From an uncultured Pelagibacteraceae bacterium (lineage in GTDB: Bacteria; Pseudomonadota; Alphaproteobacteria; Pelagibacterales; Pelagibacteraceae): DNA of 41,021 nt. Shown here in pieces: positions 15,377 to 24,695 of the stretch. A model generated the notes under the pieces. It worked only from the letters and a program-made list of their open reading frames with translations. It ran no database searches and was not told where the DNA came from. How positions within the stretch are numbered: the first letter of the stretch is position 1; every line of letters starts with the position of its first letter. The stretch spans positions 1-41,021 of the forward strand of contig CACDMX010000007.1 in assembly GCA_902554035.1 (NCBI GenBank), given 5' to 3'. Position numbers and translations under genes: made by a program.

Positions 15377-16825
15377 ATGAAAATTTGGCTGAAAAAATAT
15401 TTTATTAGAATTCTAATTGTAAATTTCTTCTCTTTATTTTATTTAATTCAAACTCCAGCTTACGATTATGGTTTTTTTTCAGTTCAATCAATTTTTTATT
15501 CAGTTAATGTTTTCTTATTTTATTTTTTTATTTTTCTTGAGGCAAAATCTTCTTTCTTTTCTATATATGGTTTGGATTTTAATTTTTATAAACTTCTTAT
15601 AAATAATTTCAATAATCTTAATTTTGAATATGTAATTTATATTGCTTATGAAAATATTAATATTTTTTATTTTTTATTTTTTTCTATAGGTTCTGTTTTT
15701 TTTTTCGAGAGAATAAACTATAATTTTGAATTAAAAAAAAATATTACTAATCCAAAAAGAGTTTTTGCTTTTTCTATAGTCATTATTATTTTTATTTTAA
15801 CTAATTTTAATACGAGCCTTACACATATGACACTTAAAACTAGATATAAACATCTGACTAATACATTTAATTCAGATGACATGGTTGGATATGGAATTAA
15901 ATATATTTCTCAATATGTTGATAATAGTTTTTTTAGAAACGATAATTGGTTTAACACAATTAAATATTCTTATCTCTATTTTGATAGTAATCCTTCAGGT
16001 AAAAGAGAGCTTGCACAGTTTGATACAAATTTAGAATTTGAAAATTTTAAAAATTTTGGTGAAATAATAAATAAAAAAAAATACAATAACATTTATGTCA
16101 TAATCAATGAATCGTATCCTAATTTTAGGAATAAAAAATTAAAGAATAATCTATTTGAAAAAATAATATCAGGTAATGACGATTTAATAATTCAGAACTT
16201 TAAAAAAAAATGGAATAGAGTCTTAACAACACAAGGATCAGAAATGGAATTTTTTTGTAATAAAGATGTAGATTTTGAAAAATATATTACTGCTGAATTA
16301 AAAAATTTTATTGAAGAAAATAATTGTTGGATTAATTCAATGAAAAATAAAAAATTAATATACATTCATAGTTATAAAGAATATTTTTTTAATCGTACAA
16401 GGTATAAAAGTTTTTTTGATAAAACATATTTTAGAAAAGAATTAGAAGAATTTAACTTTGAAATTTGCAATCAAAAATATAGCGGGATATGTGATCACAC
16501 CATCTTAAATAATATAGATAAGATTATTAATCGTGAAGAAAATAACTTTGTTATTTTTTTAACTGTAAATAATCATGTTCCCGTAGAACCTGTTTATGTT
16601 TCTCCATATATAGATTGTAAAGAAAATTTTCCACTTAATTTAAGTGAACAGTTTTGTAAAATCTATAATAATCAAATGTTATTTAATGAAAGCATCTCTA
16701 AATTTTTAAAGCGTATGGATAAAAATGATTTATTAGTATTTTTATCTGATACTCCACCCATGTTCGCAAGTAAAAGAAGAATTCACTTTGAAGATTTGAT
16801 TGATGTTTATTTTTTTTCTAAGTAA
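15377..16825 (+). CDS. Membrane sulfatase/LTA-synthase-like phosphotransferase
   Basis: The 482 residues give four or five membrane helices in the first 145, then a large extracytoplasmic alkaline-phosphatase-fold domain. Recognisable parts are YVIINESYPNF (metal-ligand strand), TTQGSEMEFF (probable Thr nucleophile region), HTILNNIDKI, FLTVNNHVPVEP (His ligand) and LLVFLSDTPPMF (Ser-Asp motif near the C-terminus). This is the order of LtaS/MdoB-type phosphoglycerol or phosphoethanolamine transferases, which modify envelope glycans or lipids. The substrate cannot be told. It is divergent from the regulator with a 92-bp shared upstream region. The very A/T-rich coding is extreme even here. Confidence 0.7.
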   Translation: MKIWLKKYFIRILIVNFFSLFYLIQTPAYDYGFFSVQSIFYSVNVFLFYFFIFLEAKSSFFSIYGLDFNFYKLLINNFNNLNFEYVIYIAYENINIFYFLFFSIGSVFFFERINYNFELKKNITNPKRVFAFSIVIIIFILTNFNTSLTHMTLKTRYKHLTNTFNSDDMVGYGIKYISQYVDNSFFRNDNWFNTIKYSYLYFDSNPSGKRELAQFDTNLEFENFKNFGEIINKKKYNNIYVIINESYPNFRNKKLKNNLFEKIISGNDDLIIQNFKKKWNRVLTTQGSEMEFFCNKDVDFEKYITAELKNFIEENNCWINSMKNKKLIYIHSYKEYFFNRTRYKSFFDKTYFRKELEEFNFEICNQKYSGICDHTILNNIDKIINREENNFVIFLTVNNHVPVEPVYVSPYIDCKENFPLNLSEQFCKIYNNQMLFNESISKFLKRMDKNDLLVFLSDTPPMFASKRRIHFEDLIDVYFFSK

Positions 16826-16831
16826 TAATTT

Positions 16832-18112
16832 TTAATTTCCGTCAATGACTACTATTGTTAAATCGTCTTTTTGAATTTTACCGGACTTAACAATATCCTC
16901 GATAATAACTTTTAATCTATTATTATTTGGTGTGGACTGATATTTTTTAATATAATTCTGAAAACCTTCAGAGCCCAGCATTTCGCCATTTGGATCTTTT
17001 ATTTCTGTAATCCCATCGGTAAAAATATACATTGAGCTTTCAGAAAAAGGTATTGTGGTTTCTTTATAAACAATCTTTGACATTATCCCTAATGGTGGAC
17101 CTGCCTCTTTATGGTCAGAAAACTTTCCATCCCTTGAATAAATAATAGGAGGTTCATGACCAGCATTAGAAATAAGTAATTCTTTTTTATTACTGTCGTA
17201 TATTCCAACCAACATAGTAACAAACATTCCTCTTGCTGCGGTCTCGCAAATTTCTTTGTTTAATAAATTTAATAAATCCGACGCTGAAAACATTGTTTTA
17301 CTTAAACATCTATAAAGACTTGAAGCTTTTGACATTAAAAGTGACGACTTTATTCCTTTTCCAGATACATCTGCAACGCCAAATCCATATCTACCATTTC
17401 CCAAATCAGAAAAATTATAAAAATCTCCAGATACTACTTTTGCAGGAATATTTATTCCAGCTATAGGAAAAGGATCTTCTTTATTTTTTGATAATAAAGT
17501 TTTTTGAATCTCTCCTACAATTTCTATTTCTTTTTGCATTCTATTTTTATCTATTAGTTCTTTAGCCATTCGGGCATTTCTGATAGCAAGTGCTGCTGGT
17601 GTTGCAAGAGTTTCCAAAAGTTTTCTATCACTTTCTTCAAAAAGTTTATTTGCTGTTTTTTTATTTAGACAATGGATTACGCCAATGCATTCGTTTGCAG
17701 CAATCAGTGGAGCACATAATACTGAATATGTTGTAAAGTTAGTTTTGTTATCTAAGTCAAAATAAAATTCGGCAATTTCTCTTACATCTTTTCTAACATC
17801 ACCAACTCTAATACATTTTTTTTGTAAAACAGCTTTCCCCATTACTCCCTGCGTTAAAGGAATTTCGTAATCTTCAAGGTAGGCTTGATGTTTGGATTGA
17901 ATACACTGAAAAACTTGTTTTTTTTCTTCGATTAAAAATATATTTGCTGCTTGTGCATTTATTCTTTTGATTATTACCTCTAAAGAGTTTTGTAGAGTTT
18001 CGTTAAGATCAAGAGAAGTTGCAAACTCCTGATTCATTTGGGTGATTATCTGTAAATCCTTAATTCTCGAGTCTTCTTTAATTGGCTCAGGCTTTTTTGA
18101 TTTAAAAAACAT
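16832..18112 (-). CDS. GAF plus PP2C serine phosphatase (RsbU/SpoIIE-like)
   Basis: This 426-residue cytoplasmic protein has a GAF sensor domain (about 20-185, ending APLIAANECIGVIHCLN), a short helical linker and a SpoIIE-type PP2C domain (about 200-426). Metal ligands are visible: Asp230 in VSGDFYNF, Asp248 in ADVSGKG, then TDGITE and KDDLTIVV. The motifs GMFVTMLVGIYD and SNAGHEPP are also typical. Such enzymes dephosphorylate RsbV-type STAS proteins. The only candidate substrate in the window is the STAS protein at 4079-4378. It is convergent with the sulfatase-like gene (6-bp gap) and divergent from pilD. Confidence 0.9.
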   Translation of the reverse strand: MFFKSKKPEPIKEDSRIKDLQIITQMNQEFATSLDLNETLQNSLEVIIKRINAQAANIFLIEEKKQVFQCIQSKHQAYLEDYEIPLTQGVMGKAVLQKKCIRVGDVRKDVREIAEFYFDLDNKTNFTTYSVLCAPLIAANECIGVIHCLNKKTANKLFEESDRKLLETLATPAALAIRNARMAKELIDKNRMQKEIEIVGEIQKTLLSKNKEDPFPIAGINIPAKVVSGDFYNFSDLGNGRYGFGVADVSGKGIKSSLLMSKASSLYRCLSKTMFSASDLLNLLNKEICETAARGMFVTMLVGIYDSNKKELLISNAGHEPPIIYSRDGKFSDHKEAGPPLGIMSKIVYKETTIPFSESSMYIFTDGITEIKDPNGEMLGSEGFQNYIKKYQSTPNNNRLKVIIEDIVKSGKIQKDDLTIVVIDGN

Positions 18113-18217
18113 ATTTTATATTTTGCATTTTACATCTTTTTTGATAATTTTAACAATAATGGAAATTATAATACAAACACCTAATTTTTATTTGCATATT
18201 GAGGATGCAGTGATGTT

Positions 18218-18233
18218 TATACATTATTGTATA
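18218..18233. repeat. Short inverted repeat in the phosphatase/pilD divergent gap
   Basis: TATACA-TTAT-TGTATA is a perfect 6-bp dyad in the 163-bp gap between the phosphatase start (18112) and pilD start (18276). It may be an operator for either gene. No convincing promoter pair was placed, and short A/T dyads arise easily by chance. Confidence 0.25.
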
Positions 18234-18275
18234 GATGGTTTTATAGAAATTGCATCACACATTAAAATATAATAC

Positions 18276-19040
18276 GTGCTTTACACGCTAGCTTTTATAC
18301 TGGGTGGTATTTGGGGAAGCTTTTGTAATGTTTGCATCTATCGACTTCCTTTAGAAAAAAATATTATAAAGGGTAGATCTTTTTGTCCCTTATGTGAAAA
18401 ACAAATCAAATGGTTCGATAATATTCCGTTTTTATCTATTATTTTTTTAAGAGGAAAGTGCAGAAGTTGCAAAGTTAAAATAGATCTTCAATATTTTTTC
18501 GTAGAGTTAATTTCTGCAATAAGTTTTGTTTTAATTTATTATTTATATGGTATTTCAATTACAACTTTATTATTAATAATATTAACTATTTTTTTTATAA
18601 TTATTTTTTTTATTGATATAAAACATTATATAATTCCAAATGAGCTTACATTTCCTTTAATGTTTATTGGTTTTATAAAATCTTTTGATCCTAATTTAAA
18701 TCAATCTTTATTTCCAAACTATATTAATTCTTTAGTTGGAGGGCTGTTTGGTTACTCAATAATTTGGTTAATTATTTTTTTTTATAAAAACTTAAGAAAA
18801 AAAGAAGGGATGGGACTCGGCGATGCTAAATTAATTGCTGTAGTTGGTTTTTGGTTTGGGTGGTTTAGTATCCCTTTTACTATTTTCATTTCTTCATTAG
18901 TTGCATTAATTTATTCTGTACCATCGTTAATTAAAAAAACTAGTGACATGTCTACACAAATTCCGTTTGGACCTTTTATTATAATAGGATGTCTTGTCTA
19001 CATAACTTTTGCTAATCAAATTAAAAATTTGTTTTTATAA
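18276..19040 (+). CDS. pilD: Prepilin peptidase / N-methyltransferase PilD
   Basis: At 254 residues with about eight membrane segments this is a full-size PilD. The cytoplasmic zinc loop has CPLC (37-40) and CRSC (62-65). The two catalytic aspartates are Asp114 (FFIDIKHYIIPNE) and Asp183 (GMGLGDAKL), the signature of the aspartyl prepilin peptidases. It cleaves and N-methylates the pilins and minor pilins encoded on both sides. I accept the GTG start at 18276 because the first hydrophobic helix (LYTLAFILGGIWGSF) begins at once. Its stop overlaps the next gene's ATG. Confidence 0.95.
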   Translation: MLYTLAFILGGIWGSFCNVCIYRLPLEKNIIKGRSFCPLCEKQIKWFDNIPFLSIIFLRGKCRSCKVKIDLQYFFVELISAISFVLIYYLYGISITTLLLIILTIFFIIIFFIDIKHYIIPNELTFPLMFIGFIKSFDPNLNQSLFPNYINSLVGGLFGYSIIWLIIFFYKNLRKKEGMGLGDAKLIAVVGFWFGWFSIPFTIFISSLVALIYSVPSLIKKTSDMSTQIPFGPFIIIGCLVYITFANQIKNLFL

Positions 19041-19243
19041 TGGATAAATTTCTTTTGTTTAATATTACACTTCTTGCATTTAATATTTTTATTATTGTTT
19101 ATGCTTATTCATTGAATTTTTTTCCGAAAAAATGGAGAAAGAAAGTTAATCAAGATACTTTAGTTGGTTTAGCGCTGATCTTTATAACCATGGCTACAAT
19201 GTTTATGTGGATTATATATTTTTATCTTAAAATTTTTAGTTAA
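19040..19243 (+). CDS. Small two-helix membrane protein, unknown
   Basis: This 67-residue protein is not recognised. It has a helix at about 5-27, a basic loop (FPKKWRKKVNQD) and a second helix at about 40-64. It is coupled to pilD by a one-base stop/start overlap (TAATG) and ends just before the convergent pilY1 stop. The tight coupling suggests it is real and acts with PilD or in pilus assembly; that is inference. Confidence 0.6.
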   Translation: MDKFLLFNITLLAFNIFIIVYAYSLNFFPKKWRKKVNQDTLVGLALIFITMATMFMWIIYFYLKIFS

Positions 19244-22200
19244 TTAAAATCCGCTTTCTCTCCAGCTACCTCTGCTTGACTCAACCTCTCCAGCTGCGGA
19301 TAGAACTTTATAAAGCGTTTCAGCATCTTCCTTTGGTCCTGCAACGTTTGCAAATAATGTATCTCCAAATATAACAAGCTCTGATAAAATACCTTCTCTT
19401 ACAAAATTACATTCTTTTCCGTTTGCAGCGCCACCTCTGGTTAAAAGGTGAGAATTATTTGATCCACACTCATCATCTGCAACACAGATATAAGCGTTAC
19501 CAATATTGCACGGGTTGGCTCCTTGAGGCGGTTCATAGATTGGGAAATAAACTTGGCCTTTAAATAAAGTCGGTGCAGCTGATAATTTTCTAAAAGTATT
19601 TGTACTATTTTCATTAGGACCTTTTCCATCAGGTGTATCTAAATGCACTACCCAAGCTTGCTGTCCACTTGATGGTCCGTCCTCACATCTAATTTTACCA
19701 GTAGTATCTTTACAGACCACTGCGTCGTCAACACTTGGTGCTGTATTAGCACCTTTATGTGCCTCAGATAAAAATGAATCCTCAGTCTCTCTTGGAATAT
19801 CTACGCCATTTAAATGTTTGAAATATGGGTAATTTGGATCTTTGACACCATATAAAATATTATCCATATTTTTTGAACCACCACCTATATCGTTAAAGTT
19901 TCCTGTTCCACCAAACAGCCAGAATTCTCTTGTTGTTTGTCCAATTCCTGCATCCATTGAAAAATAACTGTATCTTTTATTATCAGTGTTAGCACCTAAT
20001 CTAAATAAAGTAGTTTGATCAAAAAGATCTGCTTCATTTTCCGTAGAACTTGTTAAATTTATTTTTGTAATTTTTCCTTCAAGGTCATTAAAGTAAACCA
20101 TTGCGCCTCTCCAAGGAATATCAAACGCTGTGTCTGGTGTTATAACTACAGCAGAAGATGGTAAAGAGTTACCAATATCGCTTCCATTTGGTGTATGCTG
20201 CCCAGCAATTTTAGTTGCTGCTTGTGTAGTCACAGTTTCGGTAGTTGTTGTTGTTGTACCATCATCATTTGTAATTGTTGTTGTTACGTCTTGTGTTACA
20301 GCTGTTCTAGTTGGAACTGTATCTATAATTGTTATTGGGCCACCATTAGATATATGTCCAAAAATAGTTCCAGGTTCAATATCGTCTTGATCATCTCTAT
20401 CTAAATTTACTATAAATACCGCTGAGCCAGCACATAAATTTGTAGCACCCATACCTGCTCCCATTACTGCAACATATTTATCATTTTTTGAATCGCCTCT
20501 ATCAGAAACATCCTCTGACGGAATTCTAAATATTCTTGGAGCTGACCAAGTTTCTCCTAATTGACTATAATCATATTGTGTTGGAATATCAGCAGCTGCA
20601 GTACATGATGTTGCAACAGTAAATTGATTTGTGAGCGAAGTTTCTAGAGGACTACCACCTGCGTTATAAGTTTTCTCAGTTGGGAATGTTATTACTAAGT
20701 TGTCATCTACATATTCTGCGCTTGTAAAATCTATTGTAATTAATGATCCATCAACTCTTTCTGTAACTTTTAATGATGATTTAGGCACTGTTCCGTCAGC
20801 ATTTGCTTTAGGTTTTAAATCAGGAAATCTAAACTGTGTACCTTTAAAGCATGTGGCTGTTCCTAGTGCATCAGAATGAAATAAATTTGTAGTAGTTGCA
20901 ACTTCATTAGTTTGACAAACTGCTATAGCATCTTGATTAGTACAATTTTGTATCACGTCAGGATCATCTGAGCTATCACAGTAAGAGGCATGATCTGGAT
21001 TAAGCGAGTCATCACCTCCATCTGCAGTAAAGGCTGTATCTAAATTTTCACCTGCTCTTTTTGCTTCTAAAGAATCTTGAATACTGACTGAACCAGATGA
21101 ATAAGGATATGTAGTAATTTGACCTTCATGATCAGCCATATAAACAGTACTATTAATCGCATCATTAAAGACACTAAACATATGTATAGGTCCCAAATTA
21201 TCTTTTAAAATAGGATTGGTTACATCTAAAACAGAAAATCCAGCTCCACCTCTTCCATATGGAACAAATAGAATAGTATGCCAATTTTTTTGATCCTCTA
21301 TATTTCCTTCTTCATCAATACCTCTAATAAAAACATCATGAACTACCGGTGAGCCATCCACACCAAAAATTGCATTACTTCCACCTCTGCTACCATCAAT
21401 TTTTCCACTAAGATCCGGATTCATTATTCCAGGAAGAAGCCCAGCGATGAACGGTGGAATAAAGCCCCATTCTTCTGCGCCAGTTTCAGCGTTAATAGCA
21501 TGGAGTATACCGCTATTTGCTCCTGCATAAAGCACATTCCTTCTTGAAGCATTTTTTTGCATAAAACTTTGATAATTATTGGTTGCTCTGAAATAAGCTT
21601 CTTCATTTGCACCAGTAAACATTATATTTGCATCAGGTGGACCTACTTCAATCAATTGTGAATGATAAATATCTCCAAGAACATGATTTCTTACTTCTGT
21701 AACATTACAATCTCCGTCATAATCAAAGTAATCAGTTCCTTTCATGAAATTAATTAAACCTAAAAGATCATCGGAAGTTCCATCATCACCTACATATCCA
21801 TTGGTCGCGCAGTATGATGTTGAATTATGGTAATCAGCAATATTATATCCAAATAATTCAAATAGTTCAGTTATATCATCTGAGTTATCTGTTTTAAAAT
21901 TATCCCAATTACCAATGTAAGGTGATCCAGGTATCGCGCTCCATAAGTTTCTTGTATCAGCAGCATCAGCTATTGTAGCTTGTTTTTTTATTTCAACTGA
22001 TGCATCCCAATTTCCAGGCGCATCTACTTCATGAATCACAGATGTATCTGCATTTAGAGTTTTTCTTAATATAGTACCTTGCCATTCTCCAAATTGTTCG
22101 TATGCAAATTGTGCTTGATATAAAGATCCACCCTCTTGAACAGTTGCTGTAATAGATGGAGCGGTAAATGACAATCTTTCAGCTAGAATCTGTCTAATTT

Positions 22201-24109
22201 TTGCAGTTAATTGGGTTTTTAATGACTCTGGTGTATCAGCTACTATTGTTGGTTCACAGTCAGGGCTATTAGAATCGCCGCCTGGACATGATCCTGCAAC
22301 AGCCATTGCATCAAAGATTTCCATACCACGGGTATTAATTCCACCTCCATAAGCAACAAATAAAGTTTTAACTGGATTTTGTTTATCTCTTAAAGCCTCT
22401 ATTCTTGGAATAGCAGAAGCATTATTTCTCATCATTCCATCACCAATTACAATTACATAGTTTAATTGACACTCTGAGTCCTCATCGTAAGCCTCAAAAT
22501 CATTATTAAAATAATCGAGAGCCATAATAGAGTATGCGTTAGCGTCAGTACCCCAAGCTAAACCTTGAGGGATTAGATGATCTAAAATTCTTGTATAACC
22601 TTCAGCACTTATTCCTACATTTAAACATGAGTCTCTATTACATGTTACTGATTGACCATCTGGATGATCACCATTCCAGCCACCGTAATATGTGCAGCCA
22701 TCGCGAAAATGACACCATCTTCCACCTTTAAATCCTGTTCTTGGGCCTCCAGTTTCTCCTGCATTCCAGTGTCCATAACCAAAATGAGCTCCGCTGGTTA
22801 ATGTTGTGTCACTTATAATTGCGCTCATTGCTCTTTTAACACCAACCCATCTAGATACATTTCCACCACCCATTTGTAGTAACCAAGCAGTATCTCTATT
22901 TTCTGCAGTAAATAAATTTTCATTGAAAACATCTATGGTTCCTCTTGTTGTTCCAACTAAAATTCTATCCGATGTTACATGAATACCAACTGGTTGGTTA
23001 AATCTAACGTTGTCTGCTGCAAGAGCTCCAGAAGCTTCAATATTTGCTCCATTATCTCGTCTTCCTCTGCCTGCTCTCGCTAATATTGTATACGTTGTAT
23101 TTGAATCAAGCCGAACTTTTTGAATTACATGTCTTCTTGCTGAAGTTATATATAAAATATCGTCATCATCAGGTGAAACATCGATACCCAATACGTCTGC
23201 TAATTGTGTATCTAAATTTCCGCGATTTACTCTAGCATATCTTCTGGTACTATTATTATTAGTAATTCGATAGGCATCACCATTTCTTTCCATGCTATAC
23301 CCATATATATTAACTCGACCTAAATATAACATTGAGGCGTCACTGTTGACTGCAATTCTCCAAGTAAGCCTACCAAAACGTGCAAATGAATTATTTGCAT
23401 TTCCTCCAAAAGTCTGTACACCGCTACTCGTGCCTGTATTTAAATTGAATGATACAAAGGCAGATGAGTTTCCATTTCTACCAGTAACGAACAAAAAGTG
23501 TTCGTCTCCTATTTGTTGATAATCCAATCCCATAATTGTAATTCCAAGCTCTATGTACATTAGACAATCCTGTCCATTCTCAGAATATCCAACAATTGCT
23601 TGATCATCTCTTAATTGACGATCATTAGACCTGAAAAAAAATATATCTGTATTTGTAATTGCTCCATTATCGGTACTTAATTCTTCTGCAAATCTTATAT
23701 CGGCAGTGTGCCGTGCAACCGTATTTTTTGTTATGGCTCCACCATAGCCCATCCCTGTAGATGATATTTGGCATGAGTCGGACGCATTACCAGTATATCT
23801 TCCAACATTATCATTAAACTCTCTGTTTCTAGTTCCATCAGCATTAAACTTTACTACTCCATTATTTCTAAACTGTGATGCAAGTATATCTCCATTTGAA
23901 TCATAAATTGCATTTGGAACATACTGAATAGCATCTCTATTGCTCATTCTTCGTCTCATACTTGCAGAACTATCAATTAAAATTAAAATATTTGCAGGAA
24001 CATCTCCCTCTCCTGAGCCAGGAGGAACTGGTTTTGCATTTACTTTTGCTACATGAGCAATTTCTAATATAATAAATATAAATAAAAAATATTTTGCAAA
24101 AATTTTCAT
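19244..24109 (-). CDS. pilY1: PilY1-like pilus tip adhesin / assembly protein
   Basis: This 1,621-residue secreted protein has a signal peptide (cut near residue 25), then a von Willebrand A strand with an intact MIDAS motif DSSAS (46-50). A large insertion (about 60-420) with NHL/propeller-like repeats (VLGIDVSPDDDDILYITSA) interrupts the vWA fold. The fold then resumes with YVIVIGDGMM and TLFVAYGGG. From about 815 comes the PilY1 C-terminal propeller: RNHVLGDIYHSQLIEVGPP and PYGRGGAGFSVLDVTNP are family hallmarks. A Thr-rich linker lies near 1270-1300. The C-terminus GSWRESGF resembles the usual PilY1 end. It is last in the pilT-fimT-V-W-X operon. PilY1 sits at the pilus tip and promotes extension and adhesion. 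Confidence 0.93.
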   Translation of the reverse strand: MKIFAKYFLFIFIILEIAHVAKVNAKPVPPGSGEGDVPANILILIDSSASMRRRMSNRDAIQYVPNAIYDSNGDILASQFRNNGVVKFNADGTRNREFNDNVGRYTGNASDSCQISSTGMGYGGAITKNTVARHTADIRFAEELSTDNGAITNTDIFFFRSNDRQLRDDQAIVGYSENGQDCLMYIELGITIMGLDYQQIGDEHFLFVTGRNGNSSAFVSFNLNTGTSSGVQTFGGNANNSFARFGRLTWRIAVNSDASMLYLGRVNIYGYSMERNGDAYRITNNNSTRRYARVNRGNLDTQLADVLGIDVSPDDDDILYITSARRHVIQKVRLDSNTTYTILARAGRGRRDNGANIEASGALAADNVRFNQPVGIHVTSDRILVGTTRGTIDVFNENLFTAENRDTAWLLQMGGGNVSRWVGVKRAMSAIISDTTLTSGAHFGYGHWNAGETGGPRTGFKGGRWCHFRDGCTYYGGWNGDHPDGQSVTCNRDSCLNVGISAEGYTRILDHLIPQGLAWGTDANAYSIMALDYFNNDFEAYDEDSECQLNYVIVIGDGMMRNNASAIPRIEALRDKQNPVKTLFVAYGGGINTRGMEIFDAMAVAGSCPGGDSNSPDCEPTIVADTPESLKTQLTAKIRQILAERLSFTAPSITATVQEGGSLYQAQFAYEQFGEWQGTILRKTLNADTSVIHEVDAPGNWDASVEIKKQATIADAADTRNLWSAIPGSPYIGNWDNFKTDNSDDITELFELFGYNIADYHNSTSYCATNGYVGDDGTSDDLLGLINFMKGTDYFDYDGDCNVTEVRNHVLGDIYHSQLIEVGPPDANIMFTGANEEAYFRATNNYQSFMQKNASRRNVLYAGANSGILHAINAETGAEEWGFIPPFIAGLLPGIMNPDLSGKIDGSRGGSNAIFGVDGSPVVHDVFIRGIDEEGNIEDQKNWHTILFVPYGRGGAGFSVLDVTNPILKDNLGPIHMFSVFNDAINSTVYMADHEGQITTYPYSSGSVSIQDSLEAKRAGENLDTAFTADGGDDSLNPDHASYCDSSDDPDVIQNCTNQDAIAVCQTNEVATTTNLFHSDALGTATCFKGTQFRFPDLKPKANADGTVPKSSLKVTERVDGSLITIDFTSAEYVDDNLVITFPTEKTYNAGGSPLETSLTNQFTVATSCTAAADIPTQYDYSQLGETWSAPRIFRIPSEDVSDRGDSKNDKYVAVMGAGMGATNLCAGSAVFIVNLDRDDQDDIEPGTIFGHISNGGPITIIDTVPTRTAVTQDVTTTITNDDGTTTTTTETVTTQAATKIAGQHTPNGSDIGNSLPSSAVVITPDTAFDIPWRGAMVYFNDLEGKITKINLTSSTENEADLFDQTTLFRLGANTDNKRYSYFSMDAGIGQTTREFWLFGGTGNFNDIGGGSKNMDNILYGVKDPNYPYFKHLNGVDIPRETEDSFLSEAHKGANTAPSVDDAVVCKDTTGKIRCEDGPSSGQQAWVVHLDTPDGKGPNENSTNTFRKLSAAPTLFKGQVYFPIYEPPQGANPCNIGNAYICVADDECGSNNSHLLTRGGAANGKECNFVREGILSELVIFGDTLFANVAGPKEDAETLYKVLSAAGEVESSRGSWRESGF

Positions 24110-24112
24110 AAC

Positions 24113-24694
24113 TTAATTGACTGCGAAAATAACGTCCTCTCCTACTGTAAAATCTATTAGTTCCTCAGTTGAAATATCAAGGGTTTCAATCGTTCCGTTA
24201 AATTCTTTATTTTTTGCATAAAGAATTTTATCTTGACCAACGCTAATATCTTTATAACCAAACCAAGTTTTACTTTTCATCTCCTGACTTAAATTACCAT
24301 AAGTATTATTAGCAAATTCATATATTTCATTTTCTTTTACACCAACATCCATTGTTTCTATTCGTATGCCAACAACTTTTGATTTGTAAACAAAAACGTT
24401 TATATAAGTATTTTCTAAATTACTTTTTGGACAATAATCAGCTGTATAACCGACATATTGAACGGTAGCCCATTCATCAAAGTCTTCCTCTGAATATCCA
24501 TCAATAATAAAAAAAGTATTTTGTGCTTTTGAAACAGAGGTGCCTGTTAATTTAAGAGCGTCGCAAGCAAAAGTATTGCTAGTGAAAAAAATTAAAATAA
24601 ATATAAAGAGATAACTTTTGTTCATAAATATATTATAAAATTTTGAATTATTTTTTAAAGAGAACTTTTTAAAAAATGTAACTATTTTGAGCAT
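24113..24694 (-). CDS. Unknown secreted protein between pilX and pilY1
   Basis: This protein of 193 residues is not recognised. The frame starts 1 base after the pilX stop, but a better signal peptide begins at an internal ATG at 24625 (MNKSYLFIFILIFFTSNTFA), giving 170 residues. The mature part starts at CDALKLTG and has a second cysteine in DYCPKSN, so one disulfide is possible. It looks like a mixed alpha/beta periplasmic domain. Position inside the minor-pilin operon suggests a role with the PilX/PilY1 tip complex. No catalytic motif was seen. Neither start has a good Shine-Dalgarno. Confidence 0.65.
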   Translation of the reverse strand: MLKIVTFFKKFSLKNNSKFYNIFMNKSYLFIFILIFFTSNTFACDALKLTGTSVSKAQNTFFIIDGYSEEDFDEWATVQYVGYTADYCPKSNLENTYINVFVYKSKVVGIRIETMDVGVKENEIYEFANNTYGNLSQEMKSKTWFGYKDISVGQDKILYAKNKEFNGTIETLDISTEELIDFTVGEDVIFAVN

Positions 24695-24695
24695 T

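Noticed and set aside
20130..20404. Plus-strand frames inside pilY1
   Set aside because: They are antisense to the Thr-rich linker, which produces long open frames of Val or Cys by codon bias.
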